From positions 558,001-622,000 of the forward strand of contig CANTAL010000104.1 in NCBI GenBank assembly GCA_947650365.1: DNA of 64,000 bases, given 5' to 3'. The translations under genes and the position numbers were made by a program. This DNA comes from Chamaelirium japonicum (Eukaryota; Streptophyta; Magnoliopsida; Liliales; Melanthiaceae). Of this stretch, positions 31,501-45,778 are shown piece by piece. The stretch's first letter is position 1. Each line of letters opens with the position of its first letter. The notes under the pieces were generated by a model, which saw only the letters and a list, made by a program, of their open reading frames with translations, had not been told where the DNA came from and made no database searches.

Positions 31501-32081
31501 GAATGGATCGTACAAATGAATTAGAATGGATACATTCGTGCGAATAAATTAGAATGGATCGTGCGAATCCATGAGACTGGATCGTGCGAATGAATAAGAA
31601 CGGATCATACGAATGAATTAGAATGGATCGTACGAATTAATTAGAATGGATACATTCGTGCGAATGAATTAGAATGGATTGTATAAATGAATTAGAATGG
31701 ATCGTACGAATGAATTAGAATGGATCATACGAATTAATTAGAATGGATAATATGAATGAATTAGAATGGATCGTACGAATGAATTAGAATGGATTGTACG
31801 AATAAACTAGAATGGATCTTACGAATGAACTAGAATGGATACATTCGTGCGAATGAATTAGAATGGATCGTATGAATGAATTAGAATGGATACATTCGTG
31901 TGAATGAATTAGAATGGATCGTATGAATGAATTAGAATAGATTTTGTGAATGAATTAGAACTGATCGTACGAATGAATTAGAATGGATACATTCGTGCGA
32001 ATGAATTAGAATGGATTTTATGAATGAATTAGAATGGATCCTATGAATGAATTAGAAAGGATCGTGCGAATGAATTAGAAT
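22531..32081 (+). repeat. 9.55-kb higher-order repeat, copy A
   Basis: First of two adjacent near-identical copies. The word GGATCGGACG at 22531 recurs at 32082, and alignment continues through every orientation switch. Approximate switches: plus to 22846, minus to 23172, plus to 23952, minus to 25649, plus to 25818, minus to 26257, plus to 26684, minus to 26853, plus to 28062, minus to 29301, plus to 29697, minus to 30577, plus to the end. Differences from copy B are a few bases per kb by eye, plus two missing 23-mers. Contains no gene. Confidence 0.93.
30013..30042. repeat. 30-bp inverted repeat (13-4-13), one mismatch
   Basis: Copy-A version of the dyad. The right arm has CCATTAGAAT instead of CCATTCGAAT. 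Confidence 0.9.
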
Positions 32082-35000
32082 GGATCGGACGAATGAATTA
32101 GAATGGATCGTACGAATGAATTAGAATGGATCGTATGAATGAATTAGAATGGATCGTACGAATAAATTAGAATGGATACATTCGTCCGAATGAATTAGAA
32201 TGGATCATACGAATGAGTAAGAATGGATCGTACGAATGAAATAGAATAGATTGTACGAATGAATTAGAATGGATCGTACGAATGAATTAGAATGGATCGT
32301 GTGAAAGAATTAGAATGGATTGTATGAATGAATTAGAATGGATCGTATGAATGAATTAGAATGGATCGTTCGAATGAATTTGAATGGATCGTACGAATTC
32401 ATTCTAATTCATTCATACAATCCATTCTAATTCTTTCACACGATCTATTCTAATTCATTCGTAGGATCCATTCTAATTCATTCGTACAATCTATTCTATT
32501 TCATTCGTACTATCCATTCTTACTCATTCGTATGATCCATTCTAATTCATTCGGACGAATGTATCCATTCGAATTTATTCGTACGATCCATTCTAATTCA
32601 TTCGTACGATCCATTCTAATTCATTCGTACGATCCATTCTAATTCATTCGTACAATCCATTCTAATTCTTTCACACGATCCATTCTAATTCATTCGTAGG
32701 ATCCATTCTAATTCATTCGTACAATGAGTAAGAATGGATCGTACGAATGAAATAGAATGGATTGTATGAATGATTTAGAATGGATACATTCGTGCGAATG
32801 AATTAGAATGGATTGTGCGAATTAATTAGAATGGATCGTACGAATGAAATAGAATGGATCGTGTGAAAGAATTAGAATGGATTATATGAATGAATTAGAA
32901 TAGATTGTATGAATGAATTAGAATGGATTGTACGAAGGAATTAGAATGGATCGTACGAATGAATTAGAATGGATCGTACGAATGAATTAGAATGGATCGT
33001 ACGAATGAATTAGAATAGATCGTACGAATGAATTAGAATGGATCGTACGAATGAATTAGAATGGATCGTGTGAAAGAATTAGAATGGATCATACGAATGA
33101 ATTAGAATGGATCGTGCGAATGAATTAGAATGGATTGTATGAATGAATTAGAATGGATCGTGCTAATGAAATAGAATGGATTAGAATGGATCGTACGAAT
33201 GAATTAGAATGGATACATTCATGCGAATGAATTAGAATGGATACATTCATGCGAAAGAATTAGAATAGATCGTATGAATGAATTAGAATGGATCCTATGA
33301 ATGAATTAGAATGGATCGTGCGAATGAATTAGAATGGATCGTACGAATGAATTAGAATGGATCGTGCTAATGAATTAGAATTGATCAAACGAATGAATTA
33401 GCATGGATCGTGCTAATGAATTAGAATGGAACGTACGAATGAATTAGAATGGATCGTGTGAAAGAATTAGAATGGATTGTATGAATGAATTAGAATGAAT
33501 TCGTACGATCCATTCGAATTCATTCGCACGATCCATTCTAATTCATTCATACGATCCATTCTAATTCATTCGTACGATCCATTCTAATTCATTCGCACAA
33601 ATGTATCCATTCTAATTCATTCGCACGATCCATTCTAATTCATTCGTACGATCCATTCTAATTCATTAGCACGATCCATGCTAATTCATTCGTTCGATCA
33701 ATTCTAATTCATTAGCACGATCCATTCTAATTCATTCGTACGATCCATTTTAATTCATTCGCACAAATGTATCCATTCTAATTCATTCGTACGATCCATT
33801 CTAATTCATTCGCACAATCCATTCTAATTCATTCGTACGATCCATTCTAATTCTTTCACACGATCCATTCTAATTCATTCGTACGATCCATTCTAATTCA
33901 TTCGCACGATCCATTCTAATTCATTCATAGGATCAATTCTAATTCATTTATACGATCTATTCTAATTCTTTCGCACGAATGTATCCATTCTAATTCATTC
34001 GCACGAATGTATCCATTCTAATTCATTCGTACGATCCATTCTAATTCATTCGTACGATCCATTCTAATTCATTCGTACGATCCATTCTAATTCATTCATA
34101 CGATCTATTCTAATTCATTCATACAATCCATTCTAATTCTTTCACATGATCCATTCTAATTCATTCGTACGATCCATTCTAATTCATTCGTACGGTCCAT
34201 TCTAATTCATTCGTACGATCCATTCTAATTCATTCGCTCGAATGTATCCATTCTAATCCATTCGTACAATCCATTCTAATCCATTCGTACGATCCATTCT
34301 AATTCATTCGCATGAATGTAACCATTCTAATTCATTCATTTGATCCATTCTAATTCATTCGTACGATCCATTCTAATTCATTCGTCTGATCCATTCTAAT
34401 TCATTCGTACGAATGTATCCATTCTAATTCATACGTACGATCCATTCTAATTCATTCGCACGATCCATTCTAATTCATTCTTAGGATCCATTCTAATTTA
34501 TTCATACGATCTATTCTAATTCTTTCGCACGAATGTATCCATTCTAATTCATTCGCACGAATATATCCATTCGTACGATCCATTCTAATTCATTCGTACG
34601 ATCCATTCTAATTCATTCATACAATCCATTCTAATTCATTCGCACGATCCATTCTAATTCACTCATACGATCCATTCTAATACATTCATACGATCCATTC
34701 TAATTCATTTGCACGAATATATCCATTCTAATTTATTCGTACGATCCATTCTAATTCATTCGTATGATCCATTCTAATTCATTCATACGATCCATTCTAA
34801 TTCATTCGAACGATCCATTCTAATTCATTCGTACAAATGTATCCATTCTAATTCATTCGTACGATCCATTCTAATTCATTCGTACGATCCATTCTAATTC
34901 ATTCGTAAGATCCATTCTAATTCATTCGTACGATCCATTCTAATTCATTCGTACGATCCATTCTAATTCATTCGTGAATGTATCCATTCTAATTCATTCA

Positions 35001-38000
35001 TACGATCCATTCTAATTCATTCGTACGATCCATTCTAATTCATTCGTACGATCCATTCTAATTCATTCATACGATCTATTCTAATTCATTCATACAATCC
35101 ATTCTAATTCTTTCACACGATCCATTCTAATTCATTCGTACGATCCATTCTAATTCATTCGCACAATCCATTCTATCTCATTCGTACGATCCATTTTTAC
35201 TCAATCGTATGATCCATTCTAATTCATTCGCATGAATGTATCCATAATGGATCATATGAATGAGTAAGAATAGATCGTACGAATGAAATAGAATGGATTG
35301 TGCGAATGAATTAGAATGGACCGTACGAATGAATTAGACGTACGAATGAATTAGAATGGATACATTCGTGCAAATAAATTAGAATGGATCATACGAATGA
35401 GTAAGAATGGATCGTCATTCTAATTCATTCGTATGATCCATTCTAATTCATTTGTATCCATTCTATTTCATTCGCACGATCCATTCTAATTCATTCGTGG
35501 TATCTATTCTAATTCATTCGTACAATCCATTCTTACTCATTCGTACGATCCATTCTAATTCATTCATAGGATCCATTCTAATTCATTCATACAATCCATT
35601 CTAATTCATTCGCACGAATGTATCCATTCTAATTCATTCGTACGATCAGTTCTAATTCATTCACAAAATCTATTCTAATTCATTCATACGATCCATTCTA
35701 ATTCATTCGCACGAATGTATCTATTCTAATTCATTCGTACGATCCATTCTAATTCATTAATATGATCCATTCTAATTCATTCGTACGATCCATTCTAATT
35801 CATATGCACAAAGGTATCAATTCTAATTCATTCGTACGATCCATTCTAATTCAGGATCGTACGAATGAATTAGAATGGATATATTCGTGCAAATGAATTA
35901 GAATGGATCGTATGAATGAATTAGATTGGATCGTATGAGTGAATTAGAACGGATAGTACGAATGAAGTAGAATGGATCGTATGAATGAATTAGAATGGAT
36001 ACATTCGTGCGAATGAATTAGAATGGATCGTATGAATGAATTAGAATAGATTGTGCGAATGAATTAGAATGGATCGTACGAATGAATTAGAATGGATACA
36101 TTCGTGCGAATAAATTAGAATGGATTGTACGAATGAATTAGAATGGATCGTACGAATGAATTAGAATGGATCATACGAATGAATTAAAATAGATTGCGCG
36201 AATGAATTAGAATGGATCGTGCGAATGAAATAGAATGGATACAAATGAATTAGAATAGATCATACGAATGAATTAGAATGACGATCCATTCTTACTCATT
36301 CGTATGATCCATTCTAATTTATTCGCACGAATGTGACCATTCTAATTCATTCGTACGTCTAATTCATTCGTACGGTCCATTCTAATTCATTCGCACAATC
36401 CATTCTATTTCATTCGTACGATCCATTCTTACTCATTCGTATGATCCATTATGGATACATTCGTGCGAATGAATTAGAATGGATCATACGAATGAGTAAG
36501 AATGGATCGTACGAATGAAATAGAATGGATTGTGCGAATAAATTAGAATGGATCGTACGAATGAATTAGAATGGATCGTGTGAAAGAATTAGAATGGATT
36601 GTATGAATGAATTAGAATGGATCGTACGAATGAATTAGAATGGATCGTACGAATGAATTAGAATGGATCGTACGAATGAATTAGAATGGATACATTCATG
36701 CGAATGAATTAGAATGGATACATTCGTGCGAAAGAATTAGAATAGATCGTATGAATGAATTAGAATGGATCCTATGAATGAATTAGAATGGATCGTGCGA
36801 ATGAATTAGAATGGATCGTACGAATGAATTAGAATGGATCGTGCTAATGAATTAGAATTGATCGAATGAATGAATTAGCATGGATCGTGCTAATGAATTA
36901 GAATGGATCGTAAGAATGAATTAGAATGGATCAAATGAATGAATTAGAATGGTTATATTCATGCGAATGAATTAGAATGGATCGTAAGAATGGATTAGAA
37001 TGGATCGTACGAATGGATTAGAATGGATACATTCGAGCGAATGAATTAGAATGGATCGTACGAATGAATTAGAATGGATCGTACGAATAAATTAGAATGG
37101 ATACATTCGTCCGAATGAATTAGAATGGATCATACGAATGAGTAAGAATGGATCGTACGAATGAAATAGAATAGATTGTACGAATGAATTAGAATGGATT
37201 CGTACGAATGAATTAGAATGGATTAGAATAGATCGTGTGAAAGAATTAGAATGGATCGTACGAATGAATTAGAGTGGATCGTGCGAATGAATTAGAATGG
37301 ATCGTACGAATGAATTAGAATGGATACATTTGTGCGAATGAATTAGAATGGATCGTACGAATGAATTAGAATGGATACATTCGTGCGAATGAATTAGAAT
37401 GGATACATTCGTGCGAAAGAATTGGAATAGATCGTATTAATGAAATAGAATGGATCCTATGAATGAATTAGAATGGATCGTGCGAATGAATTAGATTAGA
37501 TCGTTCGAATGAATTAGATTGGATCGTGCTAATGAATTAGAATTGATCGAACAAATGAATTAGCATGGATCGTGCTAATGAATTAGAATGGAACGTACGA
37601 ATGAATTAGAATGGATCGTGTGAAAGAATTATAATGGATTGTATGAATGAATTAGAATTAATTCGTACGATCCATTCGAATTCATTCGCACAATCCATTC
37701 TAATTCATTCATACAATCCATTCTAATTCATTCATACAATCCATTCTAATTCTTTCACACGATCCATTCTAATTCATTCGTAGGATCCATTCTAATTCAT
37801 TCGTACAATCTATTCTATTTCATTCGTACGATCCATTCTTACTCATTCGTATGATCCATTCTAATTCATTCGGACGAATGTATCCATTCTAATTTATTCG
37901 AACGATCCATTCTAATTCATTCGTACGATCCATTCTAATTCATTCACTCGAATGTATCTATTCTAATCCATTTGTACAATCCATTCTAATCCATTCGTAC

Positions 38001-38899
38001 GATCCATTCATACGATCCATTCTAATTCATTCGTACGATCTATTCTAATTCATTCGTACGATCCATTCTAATTCATTCGCACGATCCATTCTAATTCATT
38101 CATAGGATCCATTCTAATTCATTCATACGATCTATTCTAATTCTTTCGCACGAATGTATCCATTCTAATTCATTAGCACGAATGCATCCATTCTAATTCA
38201 TTCGTACGATCCATTCTAATTCATTCGTACGATCCATTCTAATTCATTCGTACGATCCATTCTAATTCATTCATACGATCTATTCTAATTCATTTATACA
38301 ATCCATTCTAATTCTTTCACACGATCCATTCTAATTCATTCATATGATCCATTCTAATTCATTCGCACGATCCATTCTAATTCATATGCACAAAGGTATC
38401 CATTCTAATCCATTCGTAGGATCCATTCTAATCCATTCGTACGATCCATTCTAATTCATTCGTACGATCCATTCTAATTCATTCGCTCGAATGTATCCAT
38501 TCTAATCCATTCGTACGATCCATTCCAATTCATTCGCATCATTGTAACCATTCTAATTCATTCATACGATCCATTCTAATTCATTCGTACGATCCATTCT
38601 AATTCATTCGTACGATCCATTCTAATTCATTCGCACGAATGTATCCATTCTAATTCATTCATATGATCCATTCTAATTCATTTATACAATCCATTCTAAT
38701 TCTTTCACACGATCCATTCTAATTCATTCTTACGATCCATTCTAATTCATTCGTACAATCCATTCTAATTCATTCGCACGAATGTATCCATTCTAATTCA
38801 TTCATATGATCCATTCTAATTCATTCGTACGATCCATTCTAATTCCTTCGTATGATCCATTCTAATTAATTCGTACGATCTATTCTAATTCATTCGTAC

Positions 38900-41484
38900 G
38901 AATGAATTAGAATGGATCGTACGAATGAATTAGAATAGCTCATACGAATGAATTAGAATAAATCGTATGAATGAATTAGAATGGTTACATTCGTGCGAAT
39001 GAATTAGAATAGATCGTACGATTGAATTAGAATGGATCGTATGAATAAATTAGAATGGATCGTGGGAATGAATTAGAATGGATCGTACGAATGAATTAGA
39101 ATGGATCCACCGAATGAGTTAGAATGGATCATACGAATGAATTAGAATGGATTGTACGAATGAATTAGAATGGATTATGCGAATGAATTAGAATGGATCG
39201 TATGAATGAATTAGAATGGATCGTGCGAATGAATTAGCATGAATCGTACGAATGTATTAGAATGGATCGTACGAATGAATTAGAATGAATCGTACGATCC
39301 ATTCTAATTCAATCGTCCGATCCATTCTAATTCATTCGCATGAATGTATCCATTCTAATTCATTCGTACAATCCATTCTATTTCATTCGTACGATCCATT
39401 CTTACTCATTCATATGATCCATTCTAATTCATTCGTATGATCCATTCTAATTCATTCGTACAATCCATTCTAATTCATTCGCACGATCCATTCTAATTCA
39501 TTCACACGATCCATTCTAATTCATTCATACGATCCATTCTAATTCATTCCTACAATCCATTCTAATTCATTCGCCCGATTCATTCTAATTCATTCATACG
39601 ATCCATTCTATTCGAATGGATCATGCGATCCATTCGAATTCATTCGCACGATCCATTCTAATTCATTCATACGATCCATTCTAATTCATTCATACAATGC
39701 ATTCTAATTCTTTCGCACGATCCATTCTAATTCATTCATACGATCCATTCTAATTCATTCGTACGATCCATTCTAATTCACTCATACGATCCATTCTAAT
39801 ACATTCATACGATCCATTCTAATTCATTTGCACGAATATATCCATTCTAATTCATTCGTACGATCCATTCTAATTGCTTCGTACGATCCATTCTAATTCA
39901 TTCATACGATCTATTCTAATTCATTCGTACGATCCATTCTAATTCATTCGTACGATCCATTCTAATTCCTTCGTACGATCCATTCTAATTCCTTCGTACG
40001 ATCCATTCTAATTCATTCATACAATCCATTCTAATTCTTTCACACGATCCATTCTAATTCATTCGTACGATCCATTCTAATTCATTCGTGCAATCCATTC
40101 TATTTCATTCGTACGAGCCATTCTTACTCATTCGTACGATCCATTCTAATTCATTCACACGAATGTATCCATTCGTACGAATGAATTAGAATAGATTGTA
40201 CGAATGACTTAGAATGGATCGTACGAATGAATTAGAATGGATCGTACGAAGGAATTAGAATGGATCGTACGAATGAATTAGAATGGATCGTACGAATGAA
40301 TTAGAATAGATCGTACGAATGAATTAGAATGGATCGTACGAAGGAATTAGAATGGATCGTACGAATGAATTAGAATGGATATATTCGTGCAAATGAATTA
40401 GAATGGATCGTATGAATGTATTAGAATGGATCGTATGAGTGAATTAGAATGGATCGTACGAATGAATTAGAATGGATCGTATGAATGAATTAGAATGGAT
40501 ACATTCGTGCGAATGAATTAGAATTGATCTTACGAATGAATTAGAATGGATCGTGCGAATGAATTAGAATGGATCGTACGAATGAATTAGAATGGATCGT
40601 ACGAATGAACTAGAACGGATACGTTCGTGCGAATGAATTAGAATGGATCGTACAAATGAATTAGAATGGATCATATGAATGAATTAGAATGGATCTTATG
40701 AATGAATTAGAATGGATCGTACGAATGAATTAGAATGGATCGTACGAATGAATTAGAATGGATACATTCGTGCGAATGAATTAGAATGGATCGGACGAAT
40801 GAATTAGAATGGATCGTATGAACGAATTAGAATGGATCAAATGAATGAATTAGAATGGTTACATTCATGCGAATGAATTAGAATGGATCGTACGAATGGA
40901 TTAGAATGGATCGTACGAATGGATTAGAATGGATACATTCGAGCGAATTAATTAGAATTGATCGTACGAATGAATTAGAATGGATCGTACGAATGGATTA
41001 GAATAGATCCTATGAATGGATTAGAATGGATACCTTTGTGCATATGAATTAGAATGGATCGTACGAATGAATTAGAATGGATCATATTAATGAATTAGAA
41101 TGGATCGTACAAATGAATTAGAATGGATACATTCGTGCGAATAAATTAGAATGGATCGTGCGAATCCATGAGACTGGATCGTGCGAATGAATAAGAACGG
41201 ATCATACGAATGAATTAGAATGGATCGTACGAATTAATTAGAATGGATACATTCGTGCGAATGAATTAGAATGGATTGTATAAATGAATTAGAATGGATC
41301 GTACGAATGAATTAGAATGGATCATACGAATTAATTAGAATGGATAATATGAATGAATTAGAATGGATCGTACGAATGAATTAGAATGGATCGTACGAAT
41401 GAACTAGAATGGATCTTACGAATGAACTAGAATGGATACATTCGTGCGAATGAATTAGAATGGATCGTATGAATGAATTAGAAT
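38900..41484 (+). repeat. 2.6-kb internal duplicate, first copy
   Basis: It repeats at 43214-45778 with a 4,314-4,315 bp offset (AGCT of AGAATAGCTC at 38937 and 43251; ATTCTAATTCAATCGTCC at 39301 and 43616). The equivalent in copy A is 29301-31887. More diverged than the 9.6-kb and 15-kb copies, so probably older. Confidence 0.88.
39610..39639. repeat. 30-bp perfect inverted repeat (13-4-13)
   Basis: Copy-B counterpart of 30013-30042, exactly 9,597 bp away, without its mismatch. Confidence 0.93.
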
Positions 41485-43213
41485 GGATACATTCGTGTGA
41501 ATGAATTAGAATGGATCGTATGAATGAATTAGAATAGATTTTGTGAATGAATTAGAACTGATCGTACGAATGAATTAGAATGGATACATTCGTGCGAATG
41601 AATTAGAATGGATTTTATGAATGAATTAGAATGGATCCTATGAATGAATTAGAAAGGATCGTGCGAATGAATTAGAATGGATCGTACGAATGAATTAGAA
41701 TGGATCGTGCTAATGAATTAGAATTGATCGAACGAATGAATTAGCAAGGATCGTGCTAATGAATTAGAATGGAACGTACGAATGAATTAGAATGGATCGT
41801 GTGAAAGAATTAGAATGGATTGTATGAATGAATTAGAATGAATTCGTACGATCCATTCGAATTCATTCGCACGATCCATTCTAATTCATTCATACGATCC
41901 ATTCTAATTCATTTATACAATCCATTCTAATTCTTTCACACGATCCATTCTAATTCATTCGTAGGATCCATTCTAATTCATTCGTACAATCTATTCTATT
42001 TCATTCGTACGATCCATTTTTACTTATTCGTATGATCCATTCTAATTCATTCGGACGAATGTATCCATTCTAATTTATTCGTACGATCCATTCTAATTCA
42101 TTCGTACGATCCATTCTAATTCATTCGTAAGATCCATTCTAATTCATTCGTCCGATCCATTCTAATTTATTCGCACGAATGTATCCATTCTAATTCATTC
42201 GTACGATCCATTCTAATTCATTCGTACGATCCATTCTAATTCATTCGTAAGATCCATTCTAATTCATTCGTACGATCCATTCTAATTCATTCGCACGAAT
42301 GTATCCATTCTAGTTCATTCGTACGATCCATTCTAATTCATTCATACAATCCATTCTAATTCATTCGCACGAATGTATCCATTCAAATTCATTCGTACGA
42401 TCAGTTCTAATTCATTCACAAAATCTATTCTAATTCATTCATACGATCCATTCTAATTCATTCACACGAATGTATCCATTCTAATTCATTCATACGATCC
42501 ATTCTAATTCATTCGTACGATCCATTCTAATTCACTCATACGATCCATTCTAATACATTCATACGATCCATTCTAATTCATTTGCACGAATATATCCATT
42601 CTAATTCATTCGTACGATCCATTCTAATTCCTTCGTACGATCCATTCTAATTCATTCGTACGATCTATTCTAATTCATTCGTACGATCCATTCTAATTCA
42701 TTCGTACGATCCATTCTAATTCCTTCGTACGATCCATTCTAATTCATTCGTACGATCCATTCTAATTCATTCATACAATCCATTCTAATTCTTTCACACA
42801 ATCCATTCTAATTCATTCGCACGATCCATTCTAATTCATTCGTGCAATCCATTTTATTTCATTCGTACGACCCATTCTTACTCATTCGTACGATCCATTC
42901 TAATTCATTCACACGAATGTATCCATTCGTACGAATGAATTAGAATAGATTGTACGAATGAAATAGAATGGATCATACGAATGAATTAGAATGGATCGTA
43001 CGAAGGAATTAGAATGGATCGTACGAATGAAATAGAATGGATCGTACGAATGAATTAGAATAGATCGTACGAATGAATTAGAATGGATCGTACGAAGGAA
43101 TTAGAATGGATCGTACGAATGAATTAGACTGGATCGTACGAATGAATTTGAATGGATACGTTTGTGCGAATGAATCTAAATGGATTGTATGAATGAATTA
43201 CAATGGATCGTAC

Positions 43214-45778
43214 GAATGAATTAGAATGGATCGTACGAATGAATTAGAATAGCTCATACGAATGAATTAGAATGAATCGTACGAATGAATTAGAATGGTT
43301 ACATTCGTGCGAATGAATTAGAATAGATCGTACGAATGAATTAGAATGGATCGTATGAATAAATTAGAATGGATCGTGGGAATGAATTAGAATGGATCGT
43401 ATGAATGAATTAGAATGGATCCACCGAATGAGTTAGAATGGATGATACGAATGAATTAGAATGGATTGTACGAATGAATTAGAATGGATTATGCGAATGA
43501 ATTAGAATGGATCGTATGAATGAATTAGAATGGATCGTGCGAATGAATTAGCATGAATCGTACGAATGAATTAGAATGGATCGTACAAATGAATTAGAAT
43601 GAATCGTACGATCCATTCTAATTCAATCGTCCGATCCATTCTAATTCATTCGCATGAATGTATCCATTCTAATTCATTCGTACAATCCATTCTTTGTCAT
43701 TCATACGATCCATTCTTACTCATTCGTATGATCCATTCTAATTCATTCGTATGATCCATTCTAATTCATTCGTACGATCCATTCTAATTCATTCGCACGA
43801 TCCATTCTAATTCATTAACACGATCCATTCTAATTCATTCATACGATCCATTCTAATTCATTCCTACAATCCATTCTAATTCATTCGCCCGATCCATTCT
43901 AATTCATTCATACGATCCATTCTATTCGAATGGATCATGCGATCCATTCGAATTCATTCGCACGATCCATTCTAATTCATTCATACGATCCATTCTAATT
44001 CATTCATACAATGCATTCTAATTCTTTTGCATGATCCATTCTAATTCATTCATACGATCCATTCTAATTCATTCGTACGATCCATTCTAATTCACTCATA
44101 CGATCCATTCTAATACATTCATACGATCCATTCTAATTCATTTGCACGAATATATCCATTCTAATTCATTCGTACGATCCATTCTAATTCATTCATACGA
44201 TCTATTCTAATTCATTCGTACGATCCATTCTAATTCATTCGTACGATCCATTCTAATTCCTTCGTACGATCCATTCTAATTCCTTCGTACGATCCATTCT
44301 AATTCATTCATACAATCCATTCTAATTCTTTCACACGATCCATTCTAATTCATTCGTACGATCCATTCTAATTCATTCGTGCAATCCATTCTATTTCATT
44401 CGTACGAGCCATTCTTACTCATTCGTACGATCCATTCTAATTCATTCACACGAATGTATCCATTCGTACGAATGAATTAGAATAGATTGTACGAATGACT
44501 TAGAATGGATCGTACGAATGAATTAGAATGGATCGTACGAAAGAATTAGAATGGATCGTACGAAGGAATTAGAATGGATCGTACGAATGAATTAGAATAG
44601 ATCGTACGAATGAATTAGAATGGATCGTAGGAAGGAATTAGAATGGATCGTACGAATGAATTAGAATGGATATATTCGTGCAAATGAATTAGAATGGATT
44701 GTATGAATGTATTAGAATGGATCGTATGAGTGAATTAGAATGGATCGTACGAATGAATTAGAATGGATCGTATGAATGAATTAGAATGGATACATTCGTG
44801 CGAATGAATTAGAATTGATCGTACGAATGAATTAGAATGGATCGTGCGAATGAATTAGAATGGATCGTACGAATGAATTAGAATGGATCGTACGAATGAA
44901 CTAGAACGGATACATTCGTGCGAATAAATTAGAATGGATCGTACAAATGAATTAGAATGGATCATATGAATGAATTAGAATGGATCTTATGAATGAATTA
45001 GAATGGATCGTACGAATGAATTAGAATGGATCGTACGAATGAATTAGAATGGATACATTCGTGCAAATGAATTAGAATGGATCGGACGAATGAATTAGAA
45101 TGGATCGTATGAATGAATTAGAATGGATCAAATGAATAAATTAGAATGGTTACATTCATGCGAATGAATTAGAATGGATCGTACGAATGGATTAGAATGG
45201 ATCGTACGAATGGATTAGAATGGATACATTCGAGCGAATTAATTAGAATGGATCGTACGAATGAATTAGAATGGATCGTACGAATGGATTAGAATAGATC
45301 CTACGAATGGATTAGAATGAATACCTTTGTGCATATGAATTAGAATGGATCGTACGAATGAATTAGAATGGATCATATTAATGAATTAGAATGGATCGTA
45401 CAAATGAATTAGAATGGATACATTCGTGCGAATAAATTAGAATGGATCGTGCGAATCCATTAGACTGGATCGTGCGAATGAATAAGAACGGATCATACGA
45501 ATGAATTAGAATGGATCGTACGAATTAATTAGAATGGATACATTCGTGCGAATGAATTAGAATGGATTGTATAAATGAATTAGAATGGATCGTACTAATG
45601 AATTAGAATGGATCATACGAATTAATTAGAATGGATAATACGAATGAATTAGAATGGATCGTACGAATGAATTAGAATGGATTGTACGAATGAACTAGAA
45701 TGGATCGTACGAATGAACTAGAATGGATACATTCGTGCGAATGAATTAGAATGGATCGTATGAATGAATTAGAATGGA
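43214..45778 (+). repeat. 2.6-kb internal duplicate, second copy
   Basis: Partner of 38900-41484, with several scattered substitutions (for example TTGTCATTCATACG near 43695 where the partner has TTTCATTCGTACG). It recurs with the 15-kb unit at about 58568-61132. Confidence 0.88.
43924..43953. repeat. 30-bp perfect inverted repeat (13-4-13)
   Basis: Same dyad, inside the 2.6-kb internal duplicate. Confidence 0.93.

Larger units (their letters stand above)
32082..41680 (+). repeat. 9.6-kb higher-order repeat, copy B
   Basis: Second copy, offset 9,551 bp at its start and 9,597 bp at its end. The 46-bp gain is two additional 23-mers, one near 34.05 kb and one near 35.04 kb. Orientation switches mirror copy A at about 32397, 32723, 33503, 35247, 35415, 35855, 36283, 36452, 37661, 38899, 39295 and 40175. 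The end is defined where copy A runs into GATCGGACG but copy B continues with GATCGTACG and new sequence. Contains no gene. Confidence 0.93.
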
